DNA from: RUG420 sp963620745
Lineage (GTDB): Bacteria > Bacillota > Clostridia > Oscillospirales > Acutalibacteraceae
NCBI GenBank assembly: GCA_963620745.1
Contig: CAVFBE010000066.1
Span: 1 to 24,194, forward strand
Direction: 5' to 3'
DNA: 24,194 bases
In this document: positions 7,070 to 14,816 of the stretch, in pieces
Numbering within the stretch: the stretch's first letter is position 1
Layout of the letters: each line of letters begins with the position of its first letter
Translations under genes and position numbers: made by a program
Notes under the pieces: generated by a model
Seen by the model: the letters and a program-made list of their open reading frames with translations, nothing else
What the model was told of the DNA's origin: nothing
Database searches by the model: none

Positions 7070-8731
7070 TCAGTTTAAAATTGCTCCTGATGCGCCACCG
7101 GATACCAGTGCGGCATACCGCTTCAGATAACCGGACAGCTCTTTGGTTTTCGGTACGAAGTTCTTCATGCGCTCCTGCAGAACAGCTTCGTCCACTTTCA
7201 GTTCAATAGTATTTTCCGGGATATTAATGCTGATAATATCTCCTTCTTCTACCACGCCGATCAGTCCGCCGGAGGCGGCTTCCGGAGTAATGTGGCCGAC
7301 GCAGGCCCCGCGGGTTGCGCCGCTGAACCGACCGTCCGTAATCAGCGCAACGCTGTTACCAAGACCCATACCCATAATGGCGGAGGTCGGGTTCAGCATT
7401 TCGCGCATGCCCGGGCCGCCCTTCGGGCCTTCGTAGCGGATAACCACTACATCGCCCGCAACAATTTTACCTGCGTTGATGGCCGCCTGGGCGTCCTCTT
7501 CACAGTCAAAGACACGGGCCGGTCCTTCGTGTACCAGCATTTCCGGCAGTACGGCTGCACGTTTTACAACGCTGCCTTCCGGAGCAAGGTTGCCCTTCAG
7601 AACTGCAATGCCGCCGGTTTCACTGTACGGATTGTCAATTGGACGGATAATTTCCGGATCCAGATTCAGACAGCCTGCAATGTTTTCGCCGATGGTCTTG
7701 CCGGTTACGGTCATGCAGTCGGTATGCAGCAGGTTCTTCTTGGTCAGCTCGTTCATGACGGCGTAAACACCGCCGGCTTCATTCAGGTCTTCCATATAGG
7801 TACGGCCGGCAGGAGCCAGATGACAAAGGTTCGGTGTTTTGGCACTGATTTCATTGGCAATATCCAGGTTCAGGTCTACTTCACATTCATGTGCAATAGC
7901 CGGAAGGTGGAGCATGCTGTTGGTGGAACAACCCAAAGCCATATCTACGGTCAGGGCGTTCATCAGTGCTTCTTTGGTCATGATGTCACGCGGACGGATA
8001 TCTTTCTTAACCAGGTCCATAACTGCCATACCGGCGTGCTTTGCCAGCTCCAGACGGGCGGAGTAAACGGCAGGAATAGTACCGTTTCCACGTAGGCCCA
8101 TGCCCAGGGCTTCGGTCAGACAGTTCATAGAGTTAGCGGTATACATACCGGAGCAGGAACCGCAGGTTGGGCAGGTCTTGCATTCAAACTCTTTCAGCTG
8201 TTCGTCGGACAGTTTGCCTGCATTGTAGGAGCCTACGGCTTCAAACATGCTGGAAAGGCTGGTCTTCTTGCCGTCAACCCGTCCGGCCAGCATGGGTCCG
8301 CCGCTGACAAAAACGGTGGGGACGTTGACTCTGGCTGCTGCCATCAGCAGGCCCGGAACGTTTTTGTCACAGTTCGGTACCATGACCAGGCCGTCAAAGC
8401 CGTGGGCCAGGGCCATTGCTTCCGTGGAATCGGCAATCAGGTCTCTGGTAACCAGAGAATACTTCATGCCGATGTGCCCCATGGCAATACCGTCACAGAC
8501 GGCAATGGCAGGGAAAACAATAGGCGTGCCGCCTGCCATTGCAACACCGAGTTTGACTGCTTCCACAATCTTGTCGATGTTCATGTGACCCGGAACAATT
8601 TCATTATAGGAGCTGACAATGCCGATTAACGGACGGGACTGTTCTTCTTCTGTCAGTCCAAGTGCATGGAATAAGCTACGATGCGGTGCGTTCTGTACAC
8701 CGGTTACAACCGATTCTTTTTTCTTCGGCAT
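7070..8731 (-). CDS. ilvD: Dihydroxy-acid dehydratase
   Basis: This 553-residue enzyme dehydrates 2,3-dihydroxyisovalerate and 2,3-dihydroxy-3-methylvalerate to the oxoacid precursors of valine (and leucine) and isoleucine in the cytoplasm. Diagnostic segments are CDGIAMGHIGM with the metal-binding Asp80, PNCDKNVPG (Cys121, Asp122 and the Lys123 expected to be carbamylated) and CPTCGSCSGMYTANSMNC (Cys193 cluster ligand). The early loop reads VPGH (47-50), as in E. coli IlvD, rather than the Cys-containing version of plant-type [2Fe-2S] enzymes, suggesting an oxygen-labile [4Fe-4S] cluster. AGGAGG lies just upstream of the ATG. It is 26 bp downstream of ilvC and one base upstream of the DUF815 gene. 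Confidence 0.97.
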   Translation of the reverse strand: MPKKKESVVTGVQNAPHRSLFHALGLTEEEQSRPLIGIVSSYNEIVPGHMNIDKIVEAVKLGVAMAGGTPIVFPAIAVCDGIAMGHIGMKYSLVTRDLIADSTEAMALAHGFDGLVMVPNCDKNVPGLLMAAARVNVPTVFVSGGPMLAGRVDGKKTSLSSMFEAVGSYNAGKLSDEQLKEFECKTCPTCGSCSGMYTANSMNCLTEALGMGLRGNGTIPAVYSARLELAKHAGMAVMDLVKKDIRPRDIMTKEALMNALTVDMALGCSTNSMLHLPAIAHECEVDLNLDIANEISAKTPNLCHLAPAGRTYMEDLNEAGGVYAVMNELTKKNLLHTDCMTVTGKTIGENIAGCLNLDPEIIRPIDNPYSETGGIAVLKGNLAPEGSVVKRAAVLPEMLVHEGPARVFDCEEDAQAAINAGKIVAGDVVVIRYEGPKGGPGMREMLNPTSAIMGMGLGNSVALITDGRFSGATRGACVGHITPEAASGGLIGVVEEGDIISINIPENTIELKVDEAVLQERMKNFVPKTKELSGYLKRYAALVSGGASGAILN

Positions 8732-8757
8732 AGGAATACCTCCTTCAGTTCATACCA

Positions 8758-9774
8758 TTAGTTGTTGATGAGTTTGTCTTCGTCGCTCCAGCTGTACAGC
8801 TTACGGATATCAGCGCCAACTGCTTCAGACGGATGTTCGGAAGCAAGCTTTCTCATGGCGTTGAAGTGTACCTGGCCGCCGGCGGAGGACATGTCAAGCA
8901 GGAAGTCTTTTGCAAAAGTACCGTCCTGGATGTTCTTCAGGATTTCCTTCATGGCCTTCTTGGTGTCAGCAGTAATGATCTTCGGGCCGGAGGTGTAGTC
9001 ACCGTATTCAGCAGTGTTGGAGATAGAGTATCTCATGCCGGCAAAGCCGCTCTGATAAATCAGGTCAACAATCAGCTTCATTTCGTGAATGCATTCAAAG
9101 TAAGCATTCCGCGGGTCATAGCCTGCTTCTACCAGGGTTTCAAAGCCAGCCTGCATCAGGGCGCAAACGCCGCCGCAAAGAACAGCCTGTTCACCGAAGA
9201 GGTCGGTTTCAGTTTCCGTGCGGAAGGTAGTTTCCAGAACACCTGCGCGGGCACCGCCAATGCCAAGGGCATAAGCAAGGCCAAGATCCCAAGCGTCGCC
9301 GGTAGCATCCTGTTCAACGGCAATCAGGCAAGGAACGCCTTTGCCGGCCTGGTATTCGCTACGAACGGTGTGGCCCGGACCCTTCGGGGCAATCATGATA
9401 ACGTTAACATCCTTCGGCGGCTTAATGCATCCGAAATGGATATTGAAGCCGTGTGCAAAAGCAAGGGTCTTGCCTGCAGTCAGGTTCGGTTCAATGGATT
9501 CTTTATAAAGAGCAGCCTGCTTCTCATCATTAATCAGAATCATGATGATGTCAGCAGCTTTGGCAGCTTCTGCGGAGGTCATAACTTTCAGACCCTGGGA
9601 TTCTGCCTTGGCCCAGCTCTTGGAGCCTTCGTACAGACCAACAACAACATCAACGCCACTGTCCTTCAGGTTCAGGGCATGTGCGTGTCCCTGGGAGCCG
9701 TAACCGATAATTGCTACGGTCTTGCCGCTGAGTTTCTGCAAATCACAATCCTGTTGATAAAAAATTCTTGCCAT
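8758..9774 (-). CDS. ilvC: Ketol-acid reductoisomerase, class I
   Basis: 338 residues, the normal length of the short (class I) enzyme. It rearranges and reduces acetolactate or acetohydroxybutyrate to the dihydroxy acids, with Mg2+ and a reduced nicotinamide cofactor. The Rossmann fingerprint GYGSQG is at 24-29. The cofactor-specificity loop after strand beta2 reads LYEGSKSW (47-54). A C-terminal helical knotted domain follows, with GDYTSGPKII and related conserved segments. The loop has Tyr-Glu where many NADPH enzymes carry an Arg, so cofactor preference may be relaxed or NADH-leaning. AGAGGT precedes the ATG. It lies 36 bp after ilvN and 26 bp before ilvD in the operon. Confidence 0.97.
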   Translation of the reverse strand: MARIFYQQDCDLQKLSGKTVAIIGYGSQGHAHALNLKDSGVDVVVGLYEGSKSWAKAESQGLKVMTSAEAAKAADIIMILINDEKQAALYKESIEPNLTAGKTLAFAHGFNIHFGCIKPPKDVNVIMIAPKGPGHTVRSEYQAGKGVPCLIAVEQDATGDAWDLGLAYALGIGGARAGVLETTFRTETETDLFGEQAVLCGGVCALMQAGFETLVEAGYDPRNAYFECIHEMKLIVDLIYQSGFAGMRYSISNTAEYGDYTSGPKIITADTKKAMKEILKNIQDGTFAKDFLLDMSSAGGQVHFNAMRKLASEHPSEAVGADIRKLYSWSDEDKLINN

Positions 9775-9810
9775 AATAATTACCTCTTTCTTAATAATTA
9801 TTTTTTATGG

Positions 9811-10317
9811 TTATAAATTTAAATTCTGTCGAAGCGTAGAGCTGCCCTTTTCAATGGAGGCAGTGCCGGAACGGCAGATTTCTAAAATGGTGAAGTCCCG
9901 CATCAGAGAAATAAACTCTTCCATTTTGGCGGCGGTGCCGACCAACCGGAACACAATGGAGTCACGGGAGTAGTTCCGGGTTTCTGCTTTGAAGGCCTCT
10001 GCAGCAGCCATGATGTCATCACGGTTGGCGGAGTCATTCTTGACTTTAATCAGCATAACTTCGCAGCTTAAGGAGTTTTCCGGGGTCAGTTCCTTAATGG
10101 AGTAGACATCCGGGAGTTTGTAAAGCTGGTTAATCAGCTGGTTCTTACCGTCTTCATCGCCGTCAAAACTGAAGGTCAGACGGGAGAGGGCGGGGGTTTC
10201 TGTTTCGCTGGCGGAAATAGAGCTGATATTAAACTGTCTTCTGCGGAACATGCTGGTTAGACGGTTCAGGACACCGAACTGGTTTCGTACCAGAACGGCT
10301 ATGGTATAACGGGTCAT
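9811..10317 (-). CDS. ilvN: Acetolactate synthase small (regulatory) subunit
   Basis: 168 residues: an N-terminal ACT domain (TIAVLVRNQFGVLNRLTSMF, residues 4-23 onward), followed by the C-terminal ALS_ss domain. This subunit activates the catalytic subunit and usually confers feedback inhibition by valine; whether these residues bind valine cannot be judged by eye. The ATG overlaps the ilvB stop as ATGA (10314-10317), the typical coupled arrangement for stoichiometric subunits. Confidence 0.96.
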   Translation of the reverse strand: MTRYTIAVLVRNQFGVLNRLTSMFRRRQFNISSISASETETPALSRLTFSFDGDEDGKNQLINQLYKLPDVYSIKELTPENSLSCEVMLIKVKNDSANRDDIMAAAEAFKAETRNYSRDSIVFRLVGTAAKMEEFISLMRDFTILEICRSGTASIEKGSSTLRQNLNL

Positions 10318-11987
10318 GAGTCCACCTCCAACGAAGTAATAATATCATCCATACTGCCACCTGGCGGCAGCATTGGCAGAACAAATTCATCCTTGTCAAT
10401 CTGACAATCAACAATGTACGGGCCCTGGCTCTGGAAGGCTCTGCCCAGGGCAGCATCCAGTTCTTCCGGTGTGGAAACCGCTTCTCCGTCTGCGCCGAAG
10501 GCTTTGGCAACGGCAACAAAATCGGTTTTGCGATTCAGCACTGTATTGGAATAGTGCTTGTCAAAGAACAGTGTCTGCCATTGACGAACCATACCAAGAA
10601 CACCGTTATTCAGAACCAGAATGACCAGCGGTACGTTATATGTAACGGCAGTGGCCAGTTCCTGGATACACATACCAAAGCTACCATCACCACTGACCAG
10701 AACGGTGCGTTCTCCGGTGGCAAATGCGGTACCAATGGAAGCGCCGAAGCCGAATCCCATGGTGCCAAGTCCGCCGCTGGAGATAAATCGTCTGGGCTTC
10801 TGCAGGTGAATGTTCTGTGCCGTCCACATCTGGTGCTGTCCAACATCGGTGCAAACCGGGGTGTTGGGGCTCAGATGCTTATTCAGCGTCAGAATGGCAT
10901 TCTTCGGAGTCATGGTAGTGCGGTGATCCGAGATGGCATCTTCCTTTTCTTTGAAGGCTTTTACGGTTGCCATCCACTCCGGCTTCTGATCCTCTTTTAA
11001 CAGAGGAAGCAGTTTGGCAAGGGTCAGTTTTACATCGCCCCGCAGTCCGCAGGCTTCATTTACGGTCTTGTTTAATTCAGACCCATCCACGTCAATGTGG
11101 ACAATTTTGGCATGCGGTGCAAATTTGCTACGGTCTCCGGTAACGCGGTCATTGAACCGGACGCCAAGGGAGATGATAAGGTCGGCGTTGTGCATGGCCA
11201 TGGACGATGTGTAATGTCCGTGCATGCCCTGCATGCCGAGGAATCTTGGGGTGTCCGTCGGGAGGGCGGAGAGACCCATTAAAGAGCAGCCAATGGGGGC
11301 GTCAATTTTATTGGCCAGGGCAACCAGTTCGTCCTGTGCTTCGGAGATGGTAACACCGCCGCCGAAGTAAACGAACGGACGCTCTGCCGCATTGATAATT
11401 TCTGCAGCTTCTGCAATACGAATGTCTTTGGCTGCCTGCGGCGGTTCCTCTTTGACCGGTTTCCGCCGGGTGTATTCGCACATGGCAATCTGGACATCCT
11501 TCGGAATATCAATCAGGACCGGACCCGGTCTGCCGGACATGGCCAGAACAAAGGCCTGTCGGATGGTGTCAGCCAGATTTTCTACGGAGCCAACAAAGTA
11601 GTTGTGCTTGGTAATTGGCAGCGTAATACCAGTAATATCAATTTCCTGGAAGCTGTCGGTACCAATCTGGGAGGTTGGTACGTTGCCGCAAATGGCTACC
11701 ATAGGAACGGAGTCCAGGTAAGCCGTTGCAATACCGGTAACCAGGTTGGTGGCACCCGGTCCGGAGGTGGAAATAACGACTCCGACCTTGCCGGTGGAAC
11801 GGGCATATCCGTCTGCGGCATGAGCGGCACCCTGTTCGTGTGCCGTCAGGATGTGATTAATCTGATCCTGGTATTTGTACAGGCTGTCATACACATTAAT
11901 GATCTGTCCGCCCGGATAACCGAAGACGGTGTCACAGCCCTGTTCAATTAAGGTTTCTACAAGAATATCTGCGCCGGAAAGAAGCAT
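10314..11987 (-). CDS. ilvB: Acetolactate synthase large (catalytic) subunit
   Basis: 557 residues, thiamine-diphosphate dependent. It condenses pyruvate with pyruvate or 2-oxobutyrate, the first shared step to Val/Leu and Ile. Visible are GYPGG (23-27), the catalytic Glu51 in AHEQGAAHAADGYAR, and the ThDP/Mg2+ motif starting GDGSFGM and ending in LVLNN. The association with ilvN argues for the biosynthetic acetohydroxyacid synthase rather than the catabolic acetoin-forming AlsS, which has no small subunit. An AAAGGAG that overlaps the last codons of leuB serves as ribosome binding site; the intergenic gap is 6 bp. Confidence 0.97.
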   Translation of the reverse strand: MLLSGADILVETLIEQGCDTVFGYPGGQIINVYDSLYKYQDQINHILTAHEQGAAHAADGYARSTGKVGVVISTSGPGATNLVTGIATAYLDSVPMVAICGNVPTSQIGTDSFQEIDITGITLPITKHNYFVGSVENLADTIRQAFVLAMSGRPGPVLIDIPKDVQIAMCEYTRRKPVKEEPPQAAKDIRIAEAAEIINAAERPFVYFGGGVTISEAQDELVALANKIDAPIGCSLMGLSALPTDTPRFLGMQGMHGHYTSSMAMHNADLIISLGVRFNDRVTGDRSKFAPHAKIVHIDVDGSELNKTVNEACGLRGDVKLTLAKLLPLLKEDQKPEWMATVKAFKEKEDAISDHRTTMTPKNAILTLNKHLSPNTPVCTDVGQHQMWTAQNIHLQKPRRFISSGGLGTMGFGFGASIGTAFATGERTVLVSGDGSFGMCIQELATAVTYNVPLVILVLNNGVLGMVRQWQTLFFDKHYSNTVLNRKTDFVAVAKAFGADGEAVSTPEELDAALGRAFQSQGPYIVDCQIDKDEFVLPMLPPGGSMDDIITSLEVDS

Positions 11988-11993
11988 AATCCA

Positions 11994-13061
11994 TTACTCC
12001 TTTCTTAAGTTCTGCAGAATCAAGTCTCCGCACTGCTTGCAGCCAACCTGTTCCTTGCCGGAACTCATAATGTCTGCGGTGCGGTATCCTGCATCCAGAT
12101 AAGCGGAAACAGCCTGCTCAATGGCGTCTGCTTCTTCGCTCATGTCAAAACTATAGCGAAGCATCATGGCAGCCGAAAGAATGGTGCCGACCGGGTTGGC
12201 AAGATCCTGTCCGGCAATGTCCGGTGCAGAACCGTGGATGGGTTCATACAGGCCACAGGTGGTGGCGCCCAGACTGGAGGATGGAATCATGCCGATGGAT
12301 CCGGTAATCATGGATGCTTCATCAGACAGAATGTCACCAAACATGTTTTCAGTAACAATAACATCAAACTGAGCCGGGTTCTTGACAATCTGCATGGCAC
12401 AGTTATCTACCAGCATGTCAGACAACTCTACATCCGGATATTCTTCGGCGAGTTGGTGCATGGTTGCTTTCCAGAGTCTGCTGGAATCCAGAACGTTGCT
12501 CTTTTCTACGGAGCACAGCTTTTTATGACGCTTTCTTGCGGTTTCAAAGCCGATTCTTCCAATTCGCTCAATTTCGGATTTGCTGTATTTCAGAATGTCG
12601 GTGGCAGTGTCTCCTTCGGTTTTGTGTTCCCCGAAGTAAATGCCGCCGATCAGCTCACGGACAATAATGAAGTCAATTCCCTGTTCTACAATGGAGGGTT
12701 TTAATGGGGAGGCTTCCGCCAACTGCGGCCAAATCTTGGCCGGACGGTTGTTGGAATAAACACCCATTCCTTCCCGAAGGCGAAGTAAGCCTTTTTCCGG
12801 ACGCTTCGGGCCCGGAACGCTGTTCCATTTGTCCCCGCCGACGGCGCCTAAAAGAACGCTGTCAGACTGCAGGCATTTCTGCAGCTCTGCTTCGGGAAGC
12901 GGGTCGTCATATTTGTCAACGGCACAGCCGCCCATGTCAACGTCGGTATAGTGGAAGGTGTGTCCGTAAAGCGCGGCAACCTTGTCCAGGACGCGGAGTG
13001 CCTGCTCTACAATTTCAGGGCCAATTCCGTCACCGCGGATAACGGCAATATTTTTAACCAT
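11994..13061 (-). CDS. leuB: 3-isopropylmalate dehydrogenase
   Basis: 355 residues, of the isocitrate/isopropylmalate dehydrogenase superfamily. It oxidises and decarboxylates 3-isopropylmalate to 2-oxoisocaproate with NAD+. The N-terminus IAVIRGDGIGPEIV, LLGAVGGDKW, and the substrate-helix segment LLRLREGMGVYSNNRPA are clear. Asp ligands for Mg2+ lie in VTENMFGDILSDEASM, and GLYEPIHGSAPDIAG near the C-terminus is the NAD-binding signature. The gene lies between leuD (8-bp overlap with its 3' end) and ilvB (6-bp gap), consistent with the leucine role rather than tartrate or isocitrate dehydrogenase activity. Confidence 0.96.
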   Translation of the reverse strand: MVKNIAVIRGDGIGPEIVEQALRVLDKVAALYGHTFHYTDVDMGGCAVDKYDDPLPEAELQKCLQSDSVLLGAVGGDKWNSVPGPKRPEKGLLRLREGMGVYSNNRPAKIWPQLAEASPLKPSIVEQGIDFIIVRELIGGIYFGEHKTEGDTATDILKYSKSEIERIGRIGFETARKRHKKLCSVEKSNVLDSSRLWKATMHQLAEEYPDVELSDMLVDNCAMQIVKNPAQFDVIVTENMFGDILSDEASMITGSIGMIPSSSLGATTCGLYEPIHGSAPDIAGQDLANPVGTILSAAMMLRYSFDMSEEADAIEQAVSAYLDAGYRTADIMSSGKEQVGCKQCGDLILQNLRKE

Positions 13062-13551
13062 TGGTTTCGCCTTCTTTCAGGGAGTTTAACAGCCCGCCGC
13101 ACTGAATGATGTTCTGAATGAACGGGGGGAAGGGCTGCGCTTTATAGGATTTACCGGTGGTTTCATCTGTAATGATACCGGTGTCAAAATCTACGCTTAC
13201 TTTGTCTCCGGCCTGGATTTCTTCCGCTGCTTCTTCGCATTCCAGAATGGGAAGGCCAATGTTAATGGCGTTCCGGTAAAAGATACGGGCAAAGCTTTTG
13301 GCAATAACACAGCCGGTACCGCAGGTCTTAATGACCAACGGAGCGTGTTCTCTGGAAGATCCACAGCCAAAATTCCAACCGGCAACCATTACATCGCCGG
13401 GGGAAACGCGTTTTACGAATTCGGTGTCAATGTCTTCCATGCAGTGCAGGGCAAGCTCTTTGGCATCCGGGGTGTTCAGGTAACGGGCCGGGATGATAAC
13501 ATCCGTGTCTACATTGTCCGGGTATTTGAAAACAGTTCCTTTGGTATTCAT
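13054..13551 (-). CDS. leuD: 3-isopropylmalate dehydratase small subunit
   Basis: 165 residues, the short LeuD form that pairs with ~420-residue LeuC proteins. It forms the swivel domain of the aconitase-like isomerase converting 2- to 3-isopropylmalate. Key signature: FGCGSSREHAP around residues 62-72, followed by VIAKSFARIFYRNAINIGLP. A strong AAGGAGG lies at the end of leuC, and the gap to leuC is 4 bp. Its 3' end overlaps the leuB start by 8 bp. Confidence 0.95.
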   Translation of the reverse strand: MNTKGTVFKYPDNVDTDVIIPARYLNTPDAKELALHCMEDIDTEFVKRVSPGDVMVAGWNFGCGSSREHAPLVIKTCGTGCVIAKSFARIFYRNAINIGLPILECEEAAEEIQAGDKVSVDFDTGIITDETTGKSYKAQPFPPFIQNIIQCGGLLNSLKEGETNG

Positions 13552-13555
13552 GTGG

Positions 13556-14815
13556 TCAGGCCTCCTTATACTCGGTAATATAACCGGTCAGTGCACTGGC
13601 AGCTGCGGTTTGCGGGGATGCCAGGTAAACTTCACTGTCCACGTGGCCCATCCGGCCGACAAAGTTCCGGTTGGTTGTGGCGATGCAGCGTTCTCCTGCT
13701 GCAAGGATGCCCATGTAACCACCAAGGCACGGTCCGCAGGTTGGGGTGGATACGATGGCACCGGCGTCAATAAACGCTGTGTACCAGCCGCGTTCCACGC
13801 ATTCCCGCAGGATCTGCATGGTGCCCGGGATAATGATGCAACGAATGCCGTCGGCAATGTGCTTGCCGTGCAGAATCTGATAAGCAGCTTCCAGGTCTTC
13901 CAGTCTGCCGTTGGTGCAGGAACCGATGACCACCTGGTCTACCTTAATGTCATGTAAATCAGATGCCGGGCGGGTGTTTTCCGGAAGGTGCGGGCAGGCT
14001 ACTACCGGAACCAGCTTACTCAGGTCAAGGGTAATGACCTTTTCGTATTCGGCATCCGGGTCTGCTTCATAGACCTTCGGGGCACGTTCACTTCTGCCGT
14101 CCAGGTAAGCAAGGGTAACGTCATCTACTGGGAAAATACCATTTTTGGCACCGGCTTCAATGGCCATGTTACAAATGCAAAGGCGGTCATCCATGGAAAG
14201 GCTATGGGCGCCGTCTCCGGTGAACTCCATGCTCTTGTACAGGGCGCCGTCTACGCCAATCATGCCAATGATGGTCAGGATAACGTCCTTACCACTGCAA
14301 TTTGACGGCAACTTGCCGGTCAGATTGAACCGGATGGCGGACGGTACTTTAAACCAGGCCATGCCGGTTGCCATGCCGGCAGCCATGTCAGTAGAGCCTA
14401 CGCCGGTGGAGAATGCTCCAAGAGCGCCGTAGGTGCAGGTGTGACTGTCTGCGCCGATAATGCAGTCACCGGCGGTAACCACACCCTGCTCCGGCAGAAG
14501 GGCATGTTCAATGCCCATTTTGCCGACGTCATAAAAATGGCTGACGCAGTGGGCTCCGGCAAATTCACGACAGGTTTTGGATTGTTCGGCTGCCTTAATG
14601 TCCTTGTTCGGAACAAAGTGGTCCAGAACAATGGCAACACGGTCTTTATCAAAGACAGACCGGAAGCCTGCTTTGTTAAATTCGTTGACGGCAACCGGCG
14701 TGGTAATGTCGTTTCCAAGGACGATGTCTAACTTTGCGTTAATTAACTGTCCCGGAACTACCTTGTCCAGACCGGCATGGGCGGCAAGGATTTTCTGTGT
14801 CATTGTCATACCCAT
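13556..14815 (-). CDS. leuC: 3-isopropylmalate dehydratase large subunit
   Basis: 419 residues, the compact clostridial/archaeal type of LeuC. With LeuD it isomerises isopropylmalate using a [4Fe-4S] cluster. The three cluster cysteines are visible: IGSC (Cys300) and CGPC (Cys360 and Cys363). GADSHTCTYGALGAF is also typical. I chose the ATG at 14815 because AGGTG sits six bases upstream and it follows the leuA stop by one base (TAACATG). The frame could start at a GTG at 14824, overlapping leuA, or at ATGs at 14809 and 14803. Some relatives of this size act as homoaconitase; the leu operon context argues for the leucine pathway. Confidence 0.95.
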   Translation of the reverse strand: MGMTMTQKILAAHAGLDKVVPGQLINAKLDIVLGNDITTPVAVNEFNKAGFRSVFDKDRVAIVLDHFVPNKDIKAAEQSKTCREFAGAHCVSHFYDVGKMGIEHALLPEQGVVTAGDCIIGADSHTCTYGALGAFSTGVGSTDMAAGMATGMAWFKVPSAIRFNLTGKLPSNCSGKDVILTIIGMIGVDGALYKSMEFTGDGAHSLSMDDRLCICNMAIEAGAKNGIFPVDDVTLAYLDGRSERAPKVYEADPDAEYEKVITLDLSKLVPVVACPHLPENTRPASDLHDIKVDQVVIGSCTNGRLEDLEAAYQILHGKHIADGIRCIIIPGTMQILRECVERGWYTAFIDAGAIVSTPTCGPCLGGYMGILAAGERCIATTNRNFVGRMGHVDSEVYLASPQTAAASALTGYITEYKEA

Positions 14816-14816
14816 G

